Of a stretch of DNA of 5,900 bases, positions 1 to 5,673 are shown piece after piece. Where the stretch lies: contig JASMDC010000075.1 in assembly GCA_030753015.1 (NCBI GenBank), positions 1 through 5,900 of the forward strand, given 5' to 3'. This stretch comes from Candidatus Undinarchaeales archaeon. Lineage in GTDB: Archaea > SpSt-1190 > JASMDC01. A program made the translations under genes and the position numbers. Below the pieces are notes generated by a model. It saw only the letters and a list, made by a program, of their open reading frames with translations. It was not told the origin of the DNA and did no database searches. Position 1 is the first letter of the stretch. Every line of letters begins with the position of its first letter.

Positions 1-42
1 CTCGCGGCCGTTGATGATCTTGATACGGGTGTACTTCTTCAT
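1..42 (-). CDS. 5' end of an unidentified leftward gene (partial)
   Basis: An ATG at 40-42 opens a leftward frame that stays open to the window edge and reads MKKYTRIKIINGRE. A TATA-like box at 65-72 lies about 25 bp upstream of the ATG, which would give an almost leaderless transcript, a common arrangement in archaea. The 14 residues are too few to identify the product. The basic start followed by a short beta-like segment and 'NGRE' vaguely resembles the N terminus of some IS4/IS1634-type transposases, but that is a weak impression. The promoter is the main reason to believe the gene is real. Confidence 0.5.
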   Translation of the reverse strand, partial: MKKYTRIKIINGRE

Positions 43-61
43 GAGCCTATTTAGGCGCATT

Positions 62-75
62 AATTTTATAAACCT
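62..75. promoter_or_regulatory. Symmetric TATA box, possible bidirectional promoter
   Basis: TTTATAAA at 65-72 is a perfect palindrome in an AT-rich patch between two divergent genes. Read leftward it is preceded by AGG, a plausible BRE, and places a start near base 43, right at the leftward ATG. Read rightward it would start transcription near 93-95, leaving a leader of about 56 nt before the GTG at 151. The leftward fit is better; rightward use is inference. Confidence 0.5.
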
Positions 76-150
76 ATCGCTGGAAAACGCTGTAATGGGC
101 GGTATCAGCCAAGAATCACGTGCCTAATTAGTGGGAGCTCAGGTCCGAAC

Positions 151-1293
151 GTGTTGGCAGTCCTCGGTCCACGCCGGTGTGGGAAATCGGTGTTCTCGCT
201 CCTTCTGTCACGACAGCTCGAAGGACCGTTCGCCTACATCAACTTCGACGATGAGCGGTTGATAGGGACATCGACCGGCGACCTCGACAGTATTCTGCAG
301 GTCTTCTATCAGATTCACGGGGACATGAACGTCGTGGTTTTGGACGAGGTGCATAACGTGAAGGGATGGGAGCTCTTCGTCAACAGACTGAGGAGGACTA
401 AAAAGGTCATCATTACCGGAAGCAACTCACGTATGCTCAGCGGTGAGCTCGCAACGCACCTGACGGGGAGGTACATCGATGTTCCGCTCCACACGTTCTC
501 GTTCCGGGAACACATCAGCCTAAAGACTGATGTACATTCAAGCAGGGACGTCGCTATGACGAGGAACTGTCTGAAGAACTACATCGAAGGGAGCGGTTTC
601 CCCGAGTTCAGGCATTTCGGAGCCCCGATCGTGCGCAGGATATTCGACGACATCGTGCAGAAGGACTGCATCAGGAGGTACGGCATCCGCAACACAGAGG
701 CCTTCAGGGAGCTCTCCAGCTACCTCATCACGAACTTCTCCAACGAGTTCACTTACTCGGCTCTTATGCGATTGTGTGGCACGAGGAACGTCCACACGAT
801 CAAGAACCACGTGCGCGCGCTGAGAGAGGCATTCCTCATCCACGTACTCGAGCGGTACTCGCCACGCTTGAGACAGAGGGTCAAAGCACCACGGAAGGTG
901 TACGCCATCGACCAGGGATTATGTAACTTCGTCGGTTTCAGACGTTCCTCCGACATCGGCAGGCTATACGAGAACGTCGTCTGTATCGATCTCCTCAGGA
1001 GACAGGCACGAGAACCTGACCTTGAGGTGTACTACTGGAAGGACCATCAGCAGAACGAGGTTGACTTCGTGGTCAAGCGTGGGAAGGTCATCGAGCAGCT
1101 CATCCAGGTCTGCTATTCCTTGGACGAGGAAGTGACACGACGTCGCGAGACCAAGGGATTGCTCAAGGCGAGCAAAGAGCTGCGGTGTAAGGACCTTCTG
1201 ATTATCACCGACGATGATGAAAGTGATCGGATAGTAGGATCGCTTAGGATACACCACATACCACTTTGGAGATGGCTCGTGTACGGCGCTTAA
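151..1293 (+). CDS. DUF4143-type AAA_14 ATPase, archaeal branch with short N terminus
   Basis: P-loop ATPase of the AAA_14/DUF4143 group, 380 aa; the cellular role of this family is poorly known. Walker A is GPRRCGKS at residues 6-13. Walker B is VVVLDEVHNV with D65 and E66. The sensor-like ITGSN starts at 88 and LTGR is at 104-107. A winged-helix-like stretch lies around 195-255. The C-terminal nuclease-fold region has NEVDFVV (E303, D305) followed by LIQVCY at 317-322, so the E-x-K half of a PD-(D/E)xK site is absent, as I recall for many archaeal members. The start is GTG with a weak AGGT 6 nt upstream. Relatives usually have 20-40 residues before Walker A, and here there are five. The frame is open back to base 64 but has no good start codon and no family-like sequence there, so the N terminus is either naturally minimal or damaged. 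No signal peptide or membrane segment is seen; a cytoplasmic location is expected. Confidence 0.85.
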   Translation: MLAVLGPRRCGKSVFSLLLSRQLEGPFAYINFDDERLIGTSTGDLDSILQVFYQIHGDMNVVVLDEVHNVKGWELFVNRLRRTKKVIITGSNSRMLSGELATHLTGRYIDVPLHTFSFREHISLKTDVHSSRDVAMTRNCLKNYIEGSGFPEFRHFGAPIVRRIFDDIVQKDCIRRYGIRNTEAFRELSSYLITNFSNEFTYSALMRLCGTRNVHTIKNHVRALREAFLIHVLERYSPRLRQRVKAPRKVYAIDQGLCNFVGFRRSSDIGRLYENVVCIDLLRRQAREPDLEVYYWKDHQQNEVDFVVKRGKVIEQLIQVCYSLDEEVTRRRETKGLLKASKELRCKDLLIITDDDESDRIVGSLRIHHIPLWRWLVYGA

Positions 1294-1349
1294 GACAGCT
1301 CATCGGTCGACTGGTGGACTTCTACTTCGAGATCTCGGAGACGACGTAG
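1272..1349 (+). CDS. Possible 25-residue ORF overlapping the ATPase end
   Basis: An ATG inside the last codons of the upstream ATPase opens a 25-residue frame, MARVRRLRQLIGRLVDFYFE followed by ISETT and TAG. The peptide has a basic amphipathic start and an acidic end, so it looks protein-like, but no ribosome-binding site is evident and I recognise no family. It could be a translationally coupled micropeptide, a relic of another gene, or chance. Confidence 0.12.
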   Translation: MARVRRLRQLIGRLVDFYFEISETT

Positions 1350-1354
1350 CTTTT
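1322..1354 (+). terminator. Weak hairpin plus T-run after the first ATPase gene
   Basis: CTAC at 1322-1325 can pair with GTAG at 1346-1349, and TCG at 1327-1329 with CGA at 1342-1344, with one mismatch between. A palindrome, CGAGATCTCG, lies at 1328-1337, and a TTTT run follows at 1351-1354. The position 30-60 bp past the stop suits a terminator. The stem is imperfect, so this is tentative. Confidence 0.25.
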
Positions 1355-1440
1355 CGGGGATTGCCTCAAGAGATAAGGTCTATGCCTGCAAAACATGTAC
1401 AATTAGACATCACCCAATATTATTTAGTAATAGTGATATA

Positions 1441-1453
1441 ATAACTAAGTTAT
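1441..1453. repeat. 13-bp palindrome in AT-rich intergenic DNA
   Basis: ATAACT-A-AGTTAT is a perfect inverted repeat with a 1-nt centre. It lies in a stretch of about 100 bp (roughly 1410-1500) that is far richer in A+T than the genes on either side. It sits about 35 bp upstream of the TATA box for the next gene, where a regulator could bind. In such AT-rich DNA a palindrome of this size can also arise by chance. Confidence 0.3.
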
Positions 1454-1484
1454 ATTGTAATAAATAAGTAAAACAACTGGGTTA

Positions 1485-1494
1485 AACTTAAATA
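1485..1494 (+). promoter_or_regulatory. TATA box of the second ATPase gene
   Basis: AACTTAAATA is centred near 1490, about 25 bp upstream of 1515-1517, so transcription would begin at or just before the ATG at 1518. No ribosome-binding site precedes that ATG, which fits a leaderless archaeal transcript. The 224-bp gap between the two ATPase genes holds only this box, the palindrome and a weak terminator. Confidence 0.55.
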
Positions 1495-1517
1495 CGACAA
1501 TTGTCCACTAATGTAAT

Positions 1518-2714
1518 ATGGGATCATATGTCCCACGCAGAGCAGAGAAGCTACTAAAAGACTACTTGGAGCTCACGCCCATCCTCGCCTTGGTGGGAGC
1601 TCGCCAGGTCGGAAAGACCACTATGACAAAGCACACCCTCGAGGGCGAGGGGAACGTTCCATACGTCACCTTCGATGATCCATCCGTCCTGATGCTATTC
1701 AACGAGAGCATCCACGAGTTCCATCGTGACCTCATCGAGGGCCACGAGCTCGTTGTGATGGACGAAGTCCAGTACGGTACGGACGTAGGGAGGAAGCTCA
1801 AATTTCTTTGCGACGTTAAAGATGCCCGGATGGTCATCACCTCGTCCTCCGAGACCCTCCTCAGGCGCGACGTACTCTCTCATCTCGTTGGAAGGCTTAC
1901 GCTTCTCAAGCTCCATCCATTCTCCACGAGGGAGTACCTGACGGCCCGAGGCATCAAGACCGAGTCGTGGAAGTATGTCACGGGACACATCCGCGAGCAC
2001 ATATCCTATGGCGGGTATCCGCGTGTCGTTCTCGAGAACGGGATCGAGAAGAAGCAGAAGCTGCTCACCGATATTATATCGCTGACTGTGATCAGGGATG
2101 TCGTCCATTCCTTTGGTCTCTCCGATGAGCTAAAGGCCTTCAAGCTCATGAGGATGCTTGCTGAACAGACGGGCAACATCCTCGAAATTGCCTCGATCTC
2201 CCGGGACAGCGGCATCCCCTATGCAAAGGTCTCAGCCTTCATCAACGCGTTCGAGATGTCGGGCATCCTGACCCTTCTTCGTCCTTTCTTCAAGAACAGG
2301 AGGACCGAGGTGGTCAAGGCGCCAAAGGTCTACTTCCAGGATTGCGGGATCCGGAACAGCATAAGAGGGTCCTTTGATGTTGACGGACCAGGCTTCGAAG
2401 GTCACATCCTTGCAGAGCTCACAAAGCATGACTTCCCCGTGCGCTACTGGCGGACAATGTCCAAGGCCGAGGTCGACTTCGTAGTGGAAGTGGGACCACA
2501 CCTTATCGCGGTCGAGGCGAAGATGGGCGATCCAAAGCCATCGAGGTCGCTGCGTAGTTTCATGAACAAGTACGCACCAAACCGGGCGTACGTTGTCACG
2601 ATGCGGGCGCACGAACCTCGCTCTGACAGGGGCGTGATCCAGGTCAATCCCCTCGACCTGATCGAACAGCTCGATGAGTTGAAGCGGTCTAGCGGGGCGG
2701 CCAAACCATCGTGA
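1518..2714 (+). CDS. DUF4143-type AAA_14 ATPase, full length
   Basis: A full-length (398 aa) ATPase of the AAA_14 plus DUF4143 type. Walker A is GARQVGKT at residues 27-34, preceded by the usual short helix. Walker B is LVVMDEVQ with D82 and E83. The sensor region reads ITSSSE (107-112), where relatives usually have a GS pair. LVGR at 123-126 and HPFSTREY at 133-140 are the family's linker motifs. A helical and winged-helix region runs about 160-260, then the DUF4143 domain with FEGHILAEL (293-301), AEVDFVV (E318, D320) and AVEAK (E333, K335), so a PD-(D/E)xK-like set is complete, unlike in the gene upstream. The ATG start fits a leaderless promoter. The stop is 24 bp from the stop of the convergent gene. 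The function of the family is not well established; a mobile-element or defence role is only speculation. Confidence 0.9.
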   Translation: MGSYVPRRAEKLLKDYLELTPILALVGARQVGKTTMTKHTLEGEGNVPYVTFDDPSVLMLFNESIHEFHRDLIEGHELVVMDEVQYGTDVGRKLKFLCDVKDARMVITSSSETLLRRDVLSHLVGRLTLLKLHPFSTREYLTARGIKTESWKYVTGHIREHISYGGYPRVVLENGIEKKQKLLTDIISLTVIRDVVHSFGLSDELKAFKLMRMLAEQTGNILEIASISRDSGIPYAKVSAFINAFEMSGILTLLRPFFKNRRTEVVKAPKVYFQDCGIRNSIRGSFDVDGPGFEGHILAELTKHDFPVRYWRTMSKAEVDFVVEVGPHLIAVEAKMGDPKPSRSLRSFMNKYAPNRAYVVTMRAHEPRSDRGVIQVNPLDLIEQLDELKRSSGAAKPS

Positions 2715-2738
2715 TACGTTGGACGAACAGCTCAGGCG

Positions 2739-3359
2739 CTACTGCTCGGGTCTCGGACCGAAGCCGATGGGCGAGACATCACCCAGCTCTTCCCACTCGA
2801 TGTGGACGCTGGATGCCGTGATCTTCTCATCGTGGAGCATGCTCTGCCTCGCGAACTCCTCGAGGGTCGCCTCGTTCTTGTCGGCCAGGAAGCTCTCGTA
2901 CGCATCCACGACCTCGTCGGGGAACTGGCCCTCCACCGAGTACGCAGTGATGGGTGGGACGTCCTTGTCCGGGCCCACCAGTGATGTTGCGTAGTCGCGT
3001 ACGGGCATCAGGTCAAGGGTGTAGAGCGAGGCAGCATCGGCCTCTAGGTCCGTCGTGATGTCGACGGTGCCGTGGACGGGACCTTTCATCTTGCCGGACG
3101 GCTCGTAGGCGCTCACTGCAACCTCGTGGTGCATGGTCATCTTCCCGTACTGTCCGGGGATGGCGTCGAGGGCTACGTCGAGCTTCTTGCTCTCCCCGCC
3201 GCTCGTATAGGACAAGCAGGTGAGCTGCTTGTCGGCCGAGTAGTCCTTTGACATCCCGGGGACCGTCATGGTAGTCTGGTAGGGGCCTTCGCCGTTCTGG
3301 CGCACGGCCATGAGCATCATGCTGTCGGTCTGGATGATACCTGTGTATTCGAGCTCCAT
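2739..3359 (-). CDS. Unknown-family protein, paralogue A
   Basis: I do not recognise this 206-aa family. It is clearly a paralogue of the next gene (3459-4112): the first 35 residues share about 28 identities, beginning MELEYTGIIQTDSMMLM, then VRQ, G-x-GPY and PG. Later shared blocks are YTSG, GP(V/I)HGT(V/L)D, LDL-x-PV, LVGP, (V/I)EG-x-x-PDEV-x-DAY, and near the C terminus H-x-EWEE-x-GD-x-S-x-IGF. The pattern of alternating hydrophobic and polar residues suggests a mostly beta fold, with one helix around the PDEV-x-DAY block. It is acidic, with no signal peptide, membrane span or metal-binding cysteine cluster, so probably a soluble cytoplasmic protein. The start is ATG, with AGGTGA ending 6 nt upstream and its own TATA box. 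No enzyme motif is visible. Confidence 0.85.
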   Translation of the reverse strand: MELEYTGIIQTDSMMLMAVRQNGEGPYQTTMTVPGMSKDYSADKQLTCLSYTSGGESKKLDVALDAIPGQYGKMTMHHEVAVSAYEPSGKMKGPVHGTVDITTDLEADAASLYTLDLMPVRDYATSLVGPDKDVPPITAYSVEGQFPDEVVDAYESFLADKNEATLEEFARQSMLHDEKITASSVHIEWEELGDVSPIGFGPRPEQ

Positions 3360-3365
3360 TGGTCT

Positions 3366-3371
3366 TCACCT
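3366..3371 (-). promoter_or_regulatory. AGGTGA ribosome-binding site of paralogue A
   Basis: AGGTGA on the minus strand, 6 nt before the ATG, is a good archaeal Shine-Dalgarno site and fixes the start at 3359. Paralogue B has nothing as good at the same place. Confidence 0.7.
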
Positions 3372-3380
3372 ATAGAGATG

Positions 3381-3408
3381 GCGCCTCGATGTCCGGATTT
3401 TAAAGGTT
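3381..3408 (-). promoter_or_regulatory. Promoter of paralogue A: TATA box plus GAGGCGC
   Basis: On the minus strand AACCTTTAAAAT (3397-3408) is a BRE/TATA-like box. It predicts a start near 3377 and a leader of about 18 nt. GAGGCGC (3381-3387) follows after exactly 9 nt. The same two blocks with the same 9-nt gap lie before paralogue B, so this unit was kept after duplication. GAGGCGC sits between the TATA box and the predicted start, where a bound protein could block transcription; that role is inference. Confidence 0.6.
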
Positions 3409-3431
3409 GTCTTGGGTCAACTACAATTACT

Positions 3432-3447
3432 CCGCCCGAACGGACGG
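3432..3447 (-). terminator. GC-rich hairpin after paralogue B
   Basis: Just past the stop of paralogue B, CCGTCCG and CGGGCGG form a 7-bp stem with one G-T pair and a 2-nt TT gap (in practice a 4-nt loop). No strong T-run follows, only GTAATTG. It could end transcription from paralogue B before the promoter of paralogue A. The call rests on shape and position only. Confidence 0.3.
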
Positions 3448-3458
3448 GATGCGCCAAT

Positions 3459-4112
3459 TCATGCTTCAGGCTGGAATCCGATGCTCGACGCGTCCCCCTG
3501 CTCCTCCCACTCGAGGTGGAGGCCGGAGAGCGCGATGCGTCCACGGTGGAGGTCGAGGGCTTCTATGAGGGTCTCGACGCTCGATGGCGAGCGTGTGCGG
3601 ACGACGTCCGAGTAGGCATCGGAGACCTCGTCAGGCATGACACCCTCGATGCGCAGCGAGCGCACGGGCCCCGTCAGACCATCGACGTACGGGCCGACGA
3701 GCCGCTGGGCGACGTACTCATCGTCACGGGCGAGCTCTATTACGGGGGTCAGATCAAGCTCCATGTGCGTCCCGTCGCCGTACCCTTCCGGCGCTGTCGC
3801 CTCAACGTCGAGAGTGCCATGGATAGGGCCCAGGACGCGTCCTGATGCATGATCGTAGGCGTCAGCGGTCACCGACTGGTGGACCGTCGCCCGCTCGTAG
3901 AAGGGCTCGAGGAACCGGCCAGGGTCCATGGAAATGATGTGCTTCTCGTCACCGGAAGTGTAGCCCACGGCCGTGGCCGGCCGGATGCTCTCGTACGAGT
4001 AGCCGGCCCCCGGTATGCTCATGCTGGTATGGTAGGGACCATCCCCTGCCTGTCGCACCGACATGAGCATCATGCTGTCGGTCTGTATGATTCCGGTGTA
4101 TTCGAGCTCCAC
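3459..4112 (-). CDS. Unknown-family protein, paralogue B
   Basis: A 217-aa paralogue of the gene at 2739-3359, of unknown function. The N-terminal 35 residues and the C-terminal H-x-EWEE-x-GD-x-S-x-IGF block are highly similar, while the middle (about residues 38-75 and 105-150) has diverged and carries small length changes. The DNA is also alike at the 5' end: a 24-bp block at 4062-4085 is identical to 3309-3332, and 16 bp at 4096-4111 match 3343-3358. The start codon is GTG where A has ATG, judged from the exact protein alignment. No clear ribosome-binding site is present (only GGTCGA nearby), so translation may be weaker or leader-independent. No signal peptide, membrane segment or catalytic motif is visible. 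It lies 99 bp from A and has its own promoter, so it is a tandem duplicate rather than an operon partner. Confidence 0.85.
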   Translation of the reverse strand: MELEYTGIIQTDSMMLMSVRQAGDGPYHTSMSIPGAGYSYESIRPATAVGYTSGDEKHIISMDPGRFLEPFYERATVHQSVTADAYDHASGRVLGPIHGTLDVEATAPEGYGDGTHMELDLTPVIELARDDEYVAQRLVGPYVDGLTGPVRSLRIEGVMPDEVSDAYSDVVRTRSPSSVETLIEALDLHRGRIALSGLHLEWEEQGDASSIGFQPEA

Positions 4113-4129
4113 GGGTATCGACCGGGAAT

Positions 4130-4157
4130 GCGCCTCCGGGAGGCCATTATATAGGTT
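4130..4157 (-). promoter_or_regulatory. Promoter of paralogue B: TATA box plus GAGGCGC
   Basis: AACCTATATAAT on the minus strand (4146-4157) is the clearest TATA box in the window. It predicts a start near 4126 and a leader of about 14 nt before the GTG. GAGGCGC (4130-4136) follows after 9 nt, matching paralogue A. The box lies just downstream of the phosphatase stop, so paralogue B need not rely on read-through. Confidence 0.65.
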
Positions 4158-4168
4158 CCCTTGGGCGT

Positions 4169-4969
4169 TCAGTGGACGATCGCGAGCAGCTTATTATGGA
4201 TCCGGCCGTTGGAGGCGAGGACAGGGCCGTTCCGAGGATAGTACGCGTTCCCTGCTAGGTCCGTGACCCGGCCACCCGCCTCCTCTATTAGGAGCTGGCC
4301 GACGGCAGTGTCCCACGGGCTAAGGTTGGCCGTCCAGTAGGCGTCCAGGCGGCCCCGGGCGACGTACGCCAAGGCAAGTGCCGCCGAGCCCATCACACGA
4401 ACGGACCTGACCGAGCGGCCGACACGAGGGAACCCGCTGAAATGTCCGGTCCGTCCACGGAGGAGCGCGTAATGGATCTCGGTGGCCACGACGCTATCAG
4501 CGAGGTTCTTGCACTTCGATACGGAGATCGACTTACCGTTGAGCTGTGCGCCATCGCTGCGGACCGCGGTGAACAGCTCGTCCCGGAAAGGATCGAGGAT
4601 GGCCCCGGCGACGACCTTGCTGTCGCGAGCGGCTGCCACCGACACGCAGCAGAACGGGATGCCGTTGACGTAGTTGGTGGTCCCGTCTATGGGATCGATT
4701 AGCCACACGGTCCCATCGCATGATCTCCAGTCTAAGTGCTCATCCGACTCCTCGCCCAGGATCGCGTGGTCGGGGAACGCCTCGAGCACATGCCCGACGA
4801 CGGTCTCCTGACATTGCAGGTCCACGTCGGACACGAGCTCCTTGAACGAGCTCTTCTCGTGGAACGAGAAGTCGCCCTCGAACGAAGAACGCATGATGGA
4901 GCCTGCGAGACGGGCCGCCTCGGCTGCCACGTCGCACAACCGGTGGAGTTCCGATACATCGTCGGTCAT
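4169..4969 (-). CDS. Inositol monophosphatase-family phosphatase
   Basis: A Mg2+-dependent sugar-phosphatase of the inositol monophosphatase / archaeal fructose-1,6-bisphosphatase superfamily, 266 aa from the chosen start, the usual family length. All metal-site motifs are intact: E44 with SDVD (D48, D50), GEES (E73), WLIDPIDGTTNYVNGIPF (D92, D95 and the phosphate-binding GTT), and the late SPWDTAVG (D220) followed by EEAGG. Family knowledge allows myo-inositol phosphate (lipid headgroups, solutes), fructose-1,6-bisphosphate (gluconeogenesis) or related substrates; archaeal members are often dual, and the sequence does not decide. The start at 4969 is preferred over an in-frame ATG at 5011 because the TATA box at 5022-5032 puts transcription start near 5002, after that upstream ATG, and homology begins after 4969. 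GTGA lies 4 nt before the chosen ATG. The gene is probably transcribed alone and looks intact and housekeeping. Confidence 0.93.
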   Translation of the reverse strand: MTDDVSELHRLCDVAAEAARLAGSIMRSSFEGDFSFHEKSSFKELVSDVDLQCQETVVGHVLEAFPDHAILGEESDEHLDWRSCDGTVWLIDPIDGTTNYVNGIPFCCVSVAAARDSKVVAGAILDPFRDELFTAVRSDGAQLNGKSISVSKCKNLADSVVATEIHYALLRGRTGHFSGFPRVGRSVRSVRVMGSAALALAYVARGRLDAYWTANLSPWDTAVGQLLIEEAGGRVTDLAGNAYYPRNGPVLASNGRIHNKLLAIVH

Positions 4970-5021
4970 GATGTCACGTCCTTCCCGGCCCGGAATACCT
5001 GGACAGGCCAAGGACCAACTT

Positions 5022-5032
5022 CTCTTAAACCT
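5022..5032 (-). promoter_or_regulatory. TATA box of the phosphatase gene
   Basis: AGGTTTAAGAG on the minus strand, centred near 5027, predicts a start near 5002 and a leader of about 33 nt to the ATG at 4969. It overlaps the last codon of the broken DUF1016 frame, which suggests that the tail of that frame is ordinary upstream DNA rather than selected coding sequence. Confidence 0.5.
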
Positions 5033-5618
5033 ATGCCCACCGGGTAGTGTCGTCGTGACATCCTCCCGAGACTAAACAGGCTGTCCGACAATTCATAGTT
5101 TCTACAGCTTCAAGGCCACCGAACAATGTCACAGGAAGTGTGCACCCTAACTCCCATTTGTGTGAGGTTCTTCGCACAAAGAGAAAGGGGCCCCAGGGAA
5201 GGCATGCAATTGGATTCGGCAGGATTAACCGCTCTAATTGTGCCACAGGTTGTGGCACAATTTCATTAGCACCCCCGTATGCGCAATAGAAAGCCTTCAT
5301 CCGCTTCAGGTTCCGAGCGGAAAAACCTTTGATACCGGGAAACGTGGCCCGGACGTCCGCAGAAAGACGGTCGATGACGCGCGCCCCCCACCCCTCCTCG
5401 CGCTGGCGATTCAGGATGCACCGGCCGATCTCCCAGTAGAGGAGAACTAACTTCCTGTTGACCGAAACGCTCGCCCTCGTCCGGGCGTCACGGATACGTT
5501 CCTTCAGGTCCGCGAGCAGTCGGCCGTATCCATCGGGCAGGATCGCGGGACCGGTCGGTGAAGAATGCTCCCGGCGGGCCACGGATCCCGTCCCATCTCG
5601 TGTCATACCATCCGTCAT
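5031..5618 (-). CDS. DUF1016 (YhcG-type) N-terminal fragment, nuclease domain lost; probable pseudogene
   Basis: Residues 31-128 of this 195-aa frame match the DUF1016 N-terminal domain: YGRLLADLKERIRDAR, then NRKLVLLYWEIGR (54-66), GWGARVIDRLSADVR (76-90), FPGIKGFSARNLKRMKAFY (93-111) and IVPQPVAQL (120-128). Full-length relatives run about 330-380 aa and end in a PD-(D/E)xK nuclease domain, which is missing here. After L128 the sequence stops resembling the family, apart from an LPWG at 140-143 that normally follows QL directly. The last ~50 residues look unselected and run into the phosphatase promoter. The break coincides with a 12-bp inverted repeat. The first 25-30 residues are unlike relatives, so the true start may be M5 or later. 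There is no TATA box in the 66 bp before the gene. It could still yield a small DNA-binding fragment, but a decaying gene is more likely. Confidence 0.75.
   Translation of the reverse strand: MTDGMTRDGTGSVARREHSSPTGPAILPDGYGRLLADLKERIRDARTRASVSVNRKLVLLYWEIGRCILNRQREEGWGARVIDRLSADVRATFPGIKGFSARNLKRMKAFYCAYGGANEIVPQPVAQLERLILPNPIACLPWGPFLFVRRTSHKWELGCTLPVTLFGGLEAVETMNCRTACLVSGGCHDDTTRWA
5157..5180. repeat. 9-bp inverted repeat with 6-nt loop
   Basis: TTTGTGTGA and TCGCACAAA pair over 9 positions with one G-T wobble around the loop GGTTCT. It lies in the non-homologous tail after the DUF1016 fragment. Its TTGTG...CACAA core resembles the larger inverted repeat at 5236-5262. Confidence 0.4.
5236..5262. 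repeat. Perfect 12-bp inverted repeat with 3-nt loop
   Basis: AATTGTGCCACA, loop GGT, TGTGGCACAATT: all 12 positions pair. It falls exactly over the codons for the conserved EIVPQPVAQL motif of the DUF1016 fragment, and homology to that family ends at its left edge. It may be a by-product of codon choice, a recombination or deletion hot spot, or a protein-binding site. Confidence 0.7.
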
Positions 5619-5635
5619 CGTCCGTCACACCGTGC

Positions 5636-5650
5636 GGGGAGAATCTCCCC
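5636..5650. repeat. GGGGA/TCCCC hairpin between tnpB and the DUF1016 fragment
   Basis: GGGGAGAATCTCCCC is a short perfect inverted repeat. Its CCCC arm (5647-5650) could instead pair with GGGG at 5659-5662. It lies outside the predicted end of the insertion element, downstream of tnpB, so it may stop tnpB transcription or be part of the old upstream region of the broken gene. Confidence 0.35.
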
Positions 5651-5673
5651 AGCGTGATGGGGTTGTCCGTCGC

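Noticed and set aside
95-127. ATG at 95 as the true start of the first ATPase via a frameshift
   Set aside because: It yields MGGISQESRA and a stop at 125-127, with no resemblance to the family N terminus.
1695-2612. Leftward open frames of 126-137 codons inside the second ATPase gene
   Set aside because: The rightward frame has all the ATPase motifs; GC-rich coding DNA commonly leaves long antisense frames.
2719-4154. Long rightward open frames across 2719-2994, 3378-3845 and 3849-4154
   Set aside because: They lie antisense to the paralogous pair, whose protein similarity and promoters show that the leftward strand is the coding one. The antisense frames show no domain pattern.
3459-4969. 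A phosphatase-paralogue operon
   Set aside because: Each paralogue has its own TATA box, and a hairpin separates B from A, so co-transcription is not needed.
4970-5011. Longer start for the phosphatase at 5011
   Set aside because: The extra 14 residues are not family-like, and the predicted transcription start lies inside or after them.
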